Below are positions 34,072 through 42,067 of a DNA stretch of 64,000 nt, in pieces. This DNA is from Clostridia bacterium (lineage in GTDB: Bacteria > Bacillota > Clostridia > Christensenellales > Aristaeellaceae). Under the pieces are notes generated by a model. The model searched no databases and was not told where the DNA came from. It worked only from the letters and a program-made list of their open reading frames with translations. A program made the position numbers and the translations under genes. The DNA lies in NCBI GenBank assembly GCA_017501255.1, contig JAFVXE010000011.1:38389-102388 (forward strand), in the 5' to 3' direction. Numbering within the stretch: position 1 is the stretch's first letter; each line of letters starts with the position of its first letter.

Positions 34072-36276
34072 CTACATTGTCTTTCTTATATGCTTAGCTT
34101 TTGGAGTATTTTTCGTTTCAGCTGGTTGAGCTGTCTTCTCTGCGCCCTTTTTTGATTTGTCAAAAGATTCTGGGAACCCTCGAAGATACAGTTCATCCTT
34201 ATAGGGCAATATTGGTGTATATAGCTGCGTATACGCACGACCAATTGCCCCTTCATACAAAACATACTGTGCTCTATTATCTTCAACACCCGAATTGCAG
34301 CAATGTTTCTGCGAAATGCCGGGGTATGGTTCAATATAATATATTTTCTTAATCTGATGATTTTTTGCATTTTTTGCACACATTTCACATGGACTCGATG
34401 TTGTAAACAAAAAGCCACCCCTTACACGCTGCTGATCACAATTCGACAAAGCTTTTTCCTCACCATGCATAGAACGAGCGTCCATTGGATTCTTGTCTCC
34501 CGTGATCCTATAATGGATATCCTTAAAACAAAAGCTCGCTGGTAAGCCATGCAGTCGTTCACTAATTAAGTCCTTTGAAAAATGGTACTTGGATATATAT
34601 CTTTGAAACTCATCCATTTCATCATATTCATAATCACTATATGCAGGTTTATCAATTTGCCTGCTCAAGTCAACTAAGTTACGATATATGCAGGATGTCT
34701 GACCACATGGCACATCATTCCACCCCAAAGAGAGAATATTGTATGATGCATCCGTAGTAACAGCTCCTACCTGTCTAGAAATGCAACCCGAATTTGCTTT
34801 TGCTGCATAAGCAATCTGCATACACCGCTCTATTGGGGTTGGTGTGACAATTCCCGGATGTAAAATCAACGATACATAACGCATCAACTGATAGTTTAAT
34901 TTTGGTTTATATACTCCCTTTTCAGTATCAGCCAAGAAAATATCGGCATTTTGAATACAACTTTCAACATCCTGTACATAGAAAGGATACAAGCCATTCA
35001 AATAAACAAAAACGCGTAACACATCATCTAGGATTTCCCAATAATATTTCTGTAACGAACGTGTAATCCCCATACTAAGGAATTCTTTGTCATGTTCTTT
35101 GGTTTTCATAGTGTCACGTATTGTTGTTACAGTATCTTTCCACGTTTTCGAGTCGCATATACACTGCTTCAAGCTTTCCAGAACTTCGCCACAGCAATCG
35201 TTCTTACTCATCAAATGGTCTATGTGTTCCTGGAACGGACGAATATCAATTGTCGATTCAATATCCTTCAGATTTCGGCGGACAATCTCCAGAAACTGAT
35301 GTATTTTTTTACTTGATTGACTAGGTCTTTCATTGTAATCAATCCACTCAACCATTTCGGACGTATATCCTTTTTCTGTATCCCTAATCAAGCGTTGTAT
35401 TCTTTCATTCTCATCACAGGATATTGACACCAAATAGTAAGCAGAATACCGATCTTTCAAGTAATTGCTCTCATAAATATTTTTAATAGAATCAATTACA
35501 ATCGGCAATGGGTTCTTTTTGTTTTTTGCCGAACTATCCCGCCGAAGTATTTTAATAAAAATATTGATGCGTGCAGCAATACAATAAATCGGGTGTTCTG
35601 ATGAACTCCTGCTACTTTTTTCTTGATACCACGTTTCCCAGACCCCACTCCATTTTTCTGTATTAAGTGAACCAAAAAACCGCAATTCATTGCCAAACCG
35701 CTGAAATAAAACCGTATACTTCTTAGCAAGTTTCTTCTTCAATTCTTCGCCATATGTTGGAAGCCATGTTGTTATGAATTTCTGCAATTCTTCTAATGAT
35801 ATGCTACTATCCCCCATTGATTCAGATGGATACGAAAAGCTCTTAATTGCCTCAACATATTCACGTGCCTTGTCTGCACTATCGATAACCAACCCAGAAG
35901 CTTGATTTGCGGCTTTATTGCACTCATCCCAGCTATTAGCTATATCCTCATTTCGTTCCCAGGAGTTTTTTTCTTCCAACAAATAGGTCAGAATAACATC
36001 CCGAACATGGATAACCTGAAAACTGTCTGGCCTATTATCATTATAGAATCTCCGAATCAACCTGATCTCCCGATCTTCATCGGATGTTAAGCCATGCATT
36101 CCCGGTTGAGGCGGAGAGGGCAATAAATCATCTGCATCTGCCCCGATTCTGTTTGCCACATCACTACAATTGGATCCAACTTTTCCCGTCAATGCTATGA
36201 TAAAGTACTCTTTCTTTTGAGCAAAAACATCATTTACAGTATTCCGCTTCATTTGATCTACAGTAACTAATTCCAT
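34072..36276 (-). CDS. DcdV/AvcD-like antiphage deoxycytidylate deaminase with N-terminal P-loop domain
   Basis: 734 residues. The N-terminus has a P-loop-like site (ALTGKVGSNCSDVA near residue 27) and a kinase-like half with a long helical middle. The C-terminus is a zinc deaminase: HGEEKALSN (His zinc ligand, Glu proton shuttle, near residue 605) and SPCEMCAKNAKN (two Cys ligands, near 630). This P-loop plus DCD layout is that of AvcD/DcdV, which deaminate dC nucleotides on phage infection and deplete them. Start 36276 is chosen because GGAGG lies 5 bases upstream; the in-frame ATG at 36297 has none. Partner genes: dUTPase upstream, membrane Dcd-like protein downstream. Confidence 0.85.
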   Translation of the reverse strand: MELVTVDQMKRNTVNDVFAQKKEYFIIALTGKVGSNCSDVANRIGADADDLLPSPPQPGMHGLTSDEDREIRLIRRFYNDNRPDSFQVIHVRDVILTYLLEEKNSWERNEDIANSWDECNKAANQASGLVIDSADKAREYVEAIKSFSYPSESMGDSSISLEELQKFITTWLPTYGEELKKKLAKKYTVLFQRFGNELRFFGSLNTEKWSGVWETWYQEKSSRSSSEHPIYCIAARINIFIKILRRDSSAKNKKNPLPIVIDSIKNIYESNYLKDRYSAYYLVSISCDENERIQRLIRDTEKGYTSEMVEWIDYNERPSQSSKKIHQFLEIVRRNLKDIESTIDIRPFQEHIDHLMSKNDCCGEVLESLKQCICDSKTWKDTVTTIRDTMKTKEHDKEFLSMGITRSLQKYYWEILDDVLRVFVYLNGLYPFYVQDVESCIQNADIFLADTEKGVYKPKLNYQLMRYVSLILHPGIVTPTPIERCMQIAYAAKANSGCISRQVGAVTTDASYNILSLGWNDVPCGQTSCIYRNLVDLSRQIDKPAYSDYEYDEMDEFQRYISKYHFSKDLISERLHGLPASFCFKDIHYRITGDKNPMDARSMHGEEKALSNCDQQRVRGGFLFTTSSPCEMCAKNAKNHQIKKIYYIEPYPGISQKHCCNSGVEDNRAQYVLYEGAIGRAYTQLYTPILPYKDELYLRGFPESFDKSKKGAEKTAQPAETKNTPKAKHIRKTM

Positions 36277-36327
36277 TTTTTCCTCCGTTATATTCATATA
36301 TAGTAAGGATCGTCCATTGCTCGTAAT

Positions 36328-36828
36328 CTATGAATTTGTGCTTCCACACTTCCCTTCGCCTCGTTCTGAGCCGAACAATTTCAGCTCACATATCGAAACC
36401 TCGATTATCTGTGTTTTGGGGACAGGTAGTAAAAGAGCTTGGCATATTGCTTTATCTGCATCATATATTATTGCATTCTCCCCATGAATGCCCTTAAGAG
36501 ATTCCACCACCTCTCTCTTTGCAATGAATAAATCTCTATTGTTTGTATTCGTAATTGGAATGAACCATTCACCACGATATCCACTATCAATTACTCCACT
36601 ACGCTGTGCTATTCCTAATACACCTGTGCTCCCACGTTCTGCAAGTTGAAAGAAATAATCCGAAGGAAACGCACTTGCTATCCCCGTTGGAATACTTACC
36701 GTGTGGTGTGGAGGTACACAAATATACATATCAGATAAGCAGGCAAATATATCATATCCTGCGTCCTCATTACGTTTTCTAGGTATTGTTGCTTTATCAT
36801 TAATCTTAGAAAAATAAATAGTTACCAT
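36328..36828 (-). CDS. dUTP diphosphatase (trimeric dUTPase)
   Basis: 166 residues with all five dUTPase motifs: DAGYDIFA (1), ERGSTGVLG (2), GVIDSGYRGEW (3, with the catalytic Asp), DKAICQALLLP (4) and a glycine-rich C-terminal GSERGEGKCGSTNS (5, an altered GGFGSTG arm). It converts dUTP to dUMP and pyrophosphate. As first gene of the operon it would consume the dUTP made by the downstream deaminase, protecting host DNA from uracil or driving the pathway to dUMP. GGAGG 9 bases before the ATG supports the start. Confidence 0.88.
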   Translation of the reverse strand: MVTIYFSKINDKATIPRKRNEDAGYDIFACLSDMYICVPPHHTVSIPTGIASAFPSDYFFQLAERGSTGVLGIAQRSGVIDSGYRGEWFIPITNTNNRDLFIAKREVVESLKGIHGENAIIYDADKAICQALLLPVPKTQIIEVSICELKLFGSERGEGKCGSTNS

Positions 36829-37009
36829 AGTCCCAGCCTCCTATTCCTCATGGTGAAGTATGCAAAAGCACACACCTATCTCGTTCAATCCGCTTATCCG
36901 GTTTCATGCCTTCAATGACACTCACCCTAATAGTATTGATATTAATCATAAATAACATTTCGAAAATAAAATTCTTTTTTCGACATCATCAATTTCGTAC
37001 TGACATACC

Positions 37010-37044
37010 AAAAGCCCGCCGATCGCACAGATCGACGGGCTTTT
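37010..37044. terminator. Bidirectional terminator between the RHS remnants and the dUTPase operon
   Basis: A 15-bp stem with one mismatch (37010-37024 with 37030-37044), 5-base loop, with an A-run and a T-run at its outer ends, so it can work in both directions. The stretch 36829-37009 holds the operon leader; no open frame is seen. Confidence 0.75.
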
Positions 37045-37155
37045 ATCGTTCTCTTGGGGTGTCACATTCCTTTGGTCTGCTCAGCCTAACTTTCTTTTGC
37101 CGCCTTCGCCCATATGATTGGTCATTGCAGGAGAAGCAGTAGGCAAAAGTACCGA

Positions 37156-37362
37156 CAGCGGCATCGTAGGCATGGGTGGTCACTTCCCTATCCAGCCCGG
37201 TAGCGCTGGTTATGCTGTCATTTGTAGAGGAAACCGCATCACCGCTAACATTCATCACCGATATCAGTTTACTTGCTGGTTGTACTGGAGAAGCTGTAGG
37301 GCTGCATGCCCGATTTCGTTGTAGCTGGGTAAGCAGATTGCCGGCTTTATCAAAATCTTTTT
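37156..37362 (-). pseudogene. Decayed RHS-core fragment
   Basis: On the minus strand, pieces matching the RHS core of the large gene can be read in two frames: DKAGNLLTQ, then the out-of-frame remnant of SYNEIGQ, then SGDAVSS and TGLDREVTTHAYDAA. Relative to the intact core there is an internal deletion and frameshifts. It is the third, oldest-looking partial copy, and marks the distal end of the RHS array. It has no start, no toxin tip and no partner gene. Confidence 0.8.
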
Positions 37363-37425
37363 GAGTTGCATTTTCAAAACACCCGTCATAGAAGTCACAT
37401 AATGACAGAAATGCCCATAAACTAC

Positions 37426-38412
37426 TTAATAAACATATGAATAGCAAGGATGCCACGGACTAAAAATTTTAATCGGCTCAAAAGAAAACCACACTCGCAA
37501 TTTGTCATCTACAAGTTGTTGAAATATTTGCTCACCTGTTGCATCAGGTTCGTAGCACAATACATCAATCTGAAACACACCATCATCGACAGTACACCAA
37601 TATTCCGCATCTCCGTACAAACGCAAAAACTCTCGTTTTGTATCAAATACATCCAACAAATCCGAGTGAATATGTACACTTTTTACCTGTGATTTCAGAT
37701 CGTCAGGTAACATTATTTCGATCTCAACCACCCACCAACTGGTTTTACCATTTGGGTTGACAAAATCAATCCATCGTCTACTTTCAGCAGTTGAAGCATC
37801 TTGCGGAATTTGTTCGATTGACTTAATACGTGCAACATACAAATCGTCACAGAGAATATGTCGTTCCTTCATACCCTCGAAATCTGGCGATACTACAATT
37901 GATAAAGCTGTATTATTCATTTTTTCATTCAAAACAATTGTCAACGAAAGATTACCTTTATTTCTTATTAGACTGACGGCCGTATGCGAATCCATAATCC
38001 GTTCATCAACGAACATATTTATATTGACTCTTAACGAACAAATATTGCCCTCAACAATTATGTCGTCTTCATTATAACACAATTCCTTTGACACAATTAT
38101 TCCGCTCAATTGTAAACTATAGCTATCAAATATCAAACTCTTCAGTTCGCTGACGATTTCTGTTGGAAATTTTAGTGTTCCACATAACCAAATGTTACTA
38201 TATTGTTCTCTGTTTTCCCTGATTTTCCTTAATTCCTCGTCGGTATACTGGCCATATCCTATATATTGATTGTAAGGATCAAAGAAGCCATACCCATTCT
38301 CTTCCCAAGCATCAAATGTCCAGCTTATTTGATCAGCATTTTCCGCCACACCATCTATATGAACACACATCGCAAGTACGACTAAAGCAACAATCATGGA
38401 TATCTTTTTCAT
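37426..38412 (-). CDS. Exported candidate immunity protein for orphan RHS tip 2
   Basis: 328 residues with a signal peptide (MKKISMIVALVVLAMCVHIDG), so it acts outside the membrane. No family is recognised. Start 38412 uses AAGGAG lying in the last codons of the upstream RHS tip gene, 7 bases from its stop, so the pair is translationally coupled. The same arrangement and a similar secreted character are seen in 40944-42056. An immunity role rests on position and on matching the toxin's expected cell-wall or extracellular site of action. Confidence 0.65.
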   Translation of the reverse strand: MKKISMIVALVVLAMCVHIDGVAENADQISWTFDAWEENGYGFFDPYNQYIGYGQYTDEELRKIRENREQYSNIWLCGTLKFPTEIVSELKSLIFDSYSLQLSGIIVSKELCYNEDDIIVEGNICSLRVNINMFVDERIMDSHTAVSLIRNKGNLSLTIVLNEKMNNTALSIVVSPDFEGMKERHILCDDLYVARIKSIEQIPQDASTAESRRWIDFVNPNGKTSWWVVEIEIMLPDDLKSQVKSVHIHSDLLDVFDTKREFLRLYGDAEYWCTVDDGVFQIDVLCYEPDATGEQIFQQLVDDKLRVWFSFEPIKIFSPWHPCYSYVY

Positions 38413-38419
38413 AAATTGC

Positions 38420-40861
38420 CTACTCCTTGATTGAATTATCAATATAAATGTTCGTATGAACTACATATACATCTTCTGCACTATCAATTACATCTTGTAA
38501 TGGCATACTAATTTTATCATTGGTATTTCCCGCCAGAAGCGGATTTCCATCATCATCAAACCCCACAACAATCATCACATGCTGGGTTCTGCTTGTTGGA
38601 TAAACATCAAGGTAAATCAGATCAAACAGTTTGATCGCAGGATATAGACGAAATCCTCCCCCTTCTCCATTTGATTCCTTAATAACTTCTGTTGTCAGAC
38701 CTAAATCTTGCGATAAATATTCATATTGACTAAGGGCACCCTTTATTTGCTGCTTATTTGGATCCCAATCAAAGCCAGCATATTCTAGAATTTCATAAAT
38801 ATATCGTGCACAATTACCACTTTCGTAGTATTTATCTTCATTATATGCATTTGTCAAAATAAAATGTAAGAGATCATGATTTGCTGAACCAATACCATTT
38901 CCCTGAGTGGTCTGATTATTGCTGGTTAATGGAATTTCATTTCCAACAATAGCCATACAAAGCAACAACCCAAAACCATAATCCAATATATCCTTATTGT
39001 CTGGAAATTCTCTACTATCAATGCTTTTTTTTGCAGCCTTTCTTAGGGCTTCAATCTCATGAAATTTCTGTTTATTTATTCCATACAGATAGTTATAATT
39101 CTTTTTCATATAGTCATATGCTTTTTTCGCTGCACTCATTTGTTCCTTTGGATTGGCATTTAGGGCATCTTGAGCCAATTTCTTAGCCGTTTCATTGATA
39201 CTTCTGACCGCATATGAGGATATGGCTGTTGTTCCACTAGGATCACAATATAGCACTGGATTATTAACAACATACACAAATCGGTTGTAATCAATACTTA
39301 TCAAACCACTACTTCGAATAATATCCTTCTGACTAAACCGATTCAAAGTAGGCTCATACTGCCTCATCCGCAGATTAATCATACCAGTAGCGGCGTCGAA
39401 ATCCTCGGCATTATAACCAAAGCCACTTACCTTCACACCCATTTGCTCACCAAAAGCGGTGTAAGCATAGCTTTGTACCTCTACCTGCGGCAAGGCAGCA
39501 GAAATAGACGCACCAGCAACAGGCGCAGAAATGGTCTGTGCCACACTGCCACGTCCATCGTAAATATACTGGGTTGTATTGTTGGCATCATATGCTGCAA
39601 TGCGCTCCAAGCCATAGGCATATGCAGTCGTCGCTGTCGTATTGCCGCTGGTGGTGGTCTGCTGGATCACCTGATAATATTCCTGCGTAATATCGTACAG
39701 GTATTCCGTAGTCGCCCACTCATACTCCGCAGGCACAGCAGCTTCATCTTCGCTGACCACTACCGGCACAACAGCCTCCGGCAGCCCGGCAATCTCGCCA
39801 CGCAGCAATTCTTCCAGCGTAGAACGGTTGCCGTTGCCATACTCGCTCTTGGAAAGGCGCATACCATTGGCATCGTACGCAAACTGCTGCTGGTAGCCAT
39901 CGTATCCAGCGTAGCTTACCAGCTGGTCAAGGCTGTTGTAGGCATAGGTATCGGTCAAGGCGCCGTACTGCTTGCTGGTCAGCGCCTTTTCCACCATGGA
40001 GCCGTTCTTGTCATACTTGTAGGTAATCTTATCCCCACCGTTGGCCATGGATACCAGCTGGTTGCCCTGATTGTACTTCATTTTCAGGATAACAGCGTTC
40101 TCTACGGTTCCCTTCTCGTTGGGAACGCTGCCAAGGGGCGTAATGACCTTCTGAGTCATGTTGCCTGCCTTGTCGTAGGTATACTGTTCCCCATAGCCAT
40201 TGCTCTGGGTAAAGCTGATCAGCTCGCCCAGCGGGTCGTATGCGTATGCGCTGGTGATGGTTTCGCCGTTCTCAGTACGCACTTCCCCAGTGATGTAGCC
40301 ATTCAGGTTGTAGCCATACTGGAACGAGAGATTACTGCTGCCCGTGGTGGTCTGTTCCACCAAGCTGCCAACAACATCATATTTGTATTCTGTTGTCAAG
40401 TTGCGGGAAGCAGTTTCTACACGGCGACCGGCGGCATCGTAGGCATAGGTGGTCACTTCCCCATCCAGCCCGGTAACGCTGGTCATGCGGTTCATGCTGT
40501 CGTAGGTATAGCTGACCACACGACCATCCGGATAGGTCATGGAGAGTTTGTTGCCGTACTGGTCGTAGGTATAGGAAACTACATCACCGTTACCATTCGT
40601 CACGGAGACAAGATATCCCTGCTGGTTGTACTGATAGGTGATGGTTCCTTCGGGAGAAGTTACAGTTGTTACCTGACCGATTTCGTTGTAGCTGCTTTCA
40701 ATGTTTTGATTTTCGCCGGTATTCTGGGTCAGCAGATTGCCGGTTTTATCATAGGCAAAGGTGAGCACCGTGCCGTCTGCCTTTGTGATGGCGCTGAGCC
40801 AGCCTTCGGGGGTATAGGCGTATTCCACGGTGTTGCCCAAAGCATCCGTTTCACTAAGCAA
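38420..40861 (-). CDS. Orphan RHS C-terminal cassette 2 with papain/amidase-like tip
   Basis: 813 residues, 5'-truncated: no signal peptide, start within the RHS repeats (ETDALGNTVEYAY). Residues 1-500 nearly repeat the core of the large RHS gene up to NLRMRQYEP. The tip after about residue 505 is unique: a Cys in GNCARYIYEILEYAG (about 683) and a His in TQHVMIVVGFDDDG (about 762) followed by PLLAGNTND. That is the Cys-His order of papain-like amidases (Amidase_6/CHAP type), which cut peptidoglycan or amides. It lacks its own promoter and start signals, so it is probably a silent donor that can recombine into the full-length gene. Confidence 0.8.
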   Translation of the reverse strand: MLSETDALGNTVEYAYTPEGWLSAITKADGTVLTFAYDKTGNLLTQNTGENQNIESSYNEIGQVTTVTSPEGTITYQYNQQGYLVSVTNGNGDVVSYTYDQYGNKLSMTYPDGRVVSYTYDSMNRMTSVTGLDGEVTTYAYDAAGRRVETASRNLTTEYKYDVVGSLVEQTTTGSSNLSFQYGYNLNGYITGEVRTENGETITSAYAYDPLGELISFTQSNGYGEQYTYDKAGNMTQKVITPLGSVPNEKGTVENAVILKMKYNQGNQLVSMANGGDKITYKYDKNGSMVEKALTSKQYGALTDTYAYNSLDQLVSYAGYDGYQQQFAYDANGMRLSKSEYGNGNRSTLEELLRGEIAGLPEAVVPVVVSEDEAAVPAEYEWATTEYLYDITQEYYQVIQQTTTSGNTTATTAYAYGLERIAAYDANNTTQYIYDGRGSVAQTISAPVAGASISAALPQVEVQSYAYTAFGEQMGVKVSGFGYNAEDFDAATGMINLRMRQYEPTLNRFSQKDIIRSSGLISIDYNRFVYVVNNPVLYCDPSGTTAISSYAVRSINETAKKLAQDALNANPKEQMSAAKKAYDYMKKNYNYLYGINKQKFHEIEALRKAAKKSIDSREFPDNKDILDYGFGLLLCMAIVGNEIPLTSNNQTTQGNGIGSANHDLLHFILTNAYNEDKYYESGNCARYIYEILEYAGFDWDPNKQQIKGALSQYEYLSQDLGLTTEVIKESNGEGGGFRLYPAIKLFDLIYLDVYPTSRTQHVMIVVGFDDDGNPLLAGNTNDKISMPLQDVIDSAEDVYVVHTNIYIDNSIKE

Positions 40862-40931
40862 GTTGCCGCTTTTATCATAGGTATAGCGAGTAACCTGCTT
40901 GAGCGCATCCGTTACTTTATAATTTTATCCT
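39326..40931 (-). repeat. RHS core repeat, copy in orphan 2
   Basis: About 1.6 kb nearly identical by eye to 47877-49480 of the large RHS gene and to 43110-44690 of orphan 1, all in direct orientation. It ends at the MRQYEP/toxin-tip junction. Confidence 0.85.
40862..40931 (-). pseudogene. Truncated upstream edge of orphan RHS cassette 2
   Basis: RHS coding homology (VTDALKQVTRYTYDKSGNLL) continues upstream of the first Met to about 40931, where a one-base deletion and a TAA end the frame. Beyond it is non-RHS sequence. This is the breakpoint of the 5' truncation. Confidence 0.75.
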
Positions 40932-40943
40932 GAGCATTCGGCT

Positions 40944-42056
40944 TTAGTGTTCATTTAATTTGTAGCTGACCCTTTCAGAAAATCTCGGTCCACACATCGT
41001 TGTTCCTCCATCATCGCCAACTATTTCGGTTGAAAACATTACTCTAAATTCCAATAACTCTATTAATTCATCAATTGGTAACATAATATCATCGTATCTT
41101 ATGAGTAGCATCATTTCTCTCTCAAATGTTCCGTTTTGGCATATGTCGTCGGTATCATATGCATAAATCATATCGGATGAAGATTGATTCCATGTCTTTA
41201 GCCAAATATTGTTGTTACTCTCTATTAATCCATACTTTAAACGATAAGCATTCCATGGCATTTTTTTTGTTGCAGTTACAGATAATCGAACGAGTTTATA
41301 TTTTTCTGGATTTGTTTGTAAGTCAAGATACACTTTTTCAGGTAAAGTAGTCCAAGCATCTTTCACTGATATAACCTCTGACGCAAATAACTTCGTCGAA
41401 CTGAGCATCTCAACATTTGATACACAAAACATCATTCCATTTGAACAATACATTACATCACGTTTGACTGAATGAAGCTCTACAACTAAATCTACTCCTA
41501 TTAGTTCACTCTCATTAATTGTATAATCAACGTGACATCGAAGCATATTTTCTTTCAATACCTTATCAATATATTCGTGCCAATCAGCGTTTTCATCTAG
41601 AGGTATGGCAAGTAATAACGAATCTTCAATTTCCTCTTCTTGCAACTTATCAGTATAGTTTGTTCCCAACGAAAAATGATTTGAAGAGGTTTTGCAAAGA
41701 ATCCCCTTGCTCATACCATTAAAACAAAAATGCATATTCTTAATCTCCACCCCATCACACTGTGAAATCAAACGAAAGCGCAACCAAAGAACAGCAAACT
41801 TGGGTTGTTCCTTCTCGAACTCCAAAAACATTTCTTCCTCTGTCAAAAAGAAATTAGTATAAAGAGTACTATCGTTTGATTGATCATTTATTCGTACGCT
41901 TCTTTTCATGTCATTCCAAGACATAAAATCATATATATCATAAGATATAGCATCTATATATAGATCAGCAAGCGTACGCTCAAAAGCTTGACTACGGATA
42001 TTCAAATTCATAGTAATTGACATTATTATGAATAACAATATCAATTTCTTTTTCAT
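40944..42056 (-). CDS. Exported candidate immunity protein for orphan RHS tip 1
   Basis: 370 residues with a signal peptide (MKKKLILLFIIMSITMNLNI). No known family. It starts 11 bases after the stop of orphan RHS cassette 1, behind AAGGAG, and is AT-rich compared with the RHS core. Size, secretion and position parallel the 37426-38412 protein, and both have long beta-rich middles and hydrophobic, acidic C-terminal parts; distant homology between the two is possible. An extracytoplasmic immunity role is inferred. Confidence 0.65.
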   Translation of the reverse strand: MKKKLILLFIIMSITMNLNIRSQAFERTLADLYIDAISYDIYDFMSWNDMKRSVRINDQSNDSTLYTNFFLTEEEMFLEFEKEQPKFAVLWLRFRLISQCDGVEIKNMHFCFNGMSKGILCKTSSNHFSLGTNYTDKLQEEEIEDSLLLAIPLDENADWHEYIDKVLKENMLRCHVDYTINESELIGVDLVVELHSVKRDVMYCSNGMMFCVSNVEMLSSTKLFASEVISVKDAWTTLPEKVYLDLQTNPEKYKLVRLSVTATKKMPWNAYRLKYGLIESNNNIWLKTWNQSSSDMIYAYDTDDICQNGTFEREMMLLIRYDDIMLPIDELIELLEFRVMFSTEIVGDDGGTTMCGPRFSERVSYKLNEH

Positions 42057-42067
42057 TGGTTTACTCC

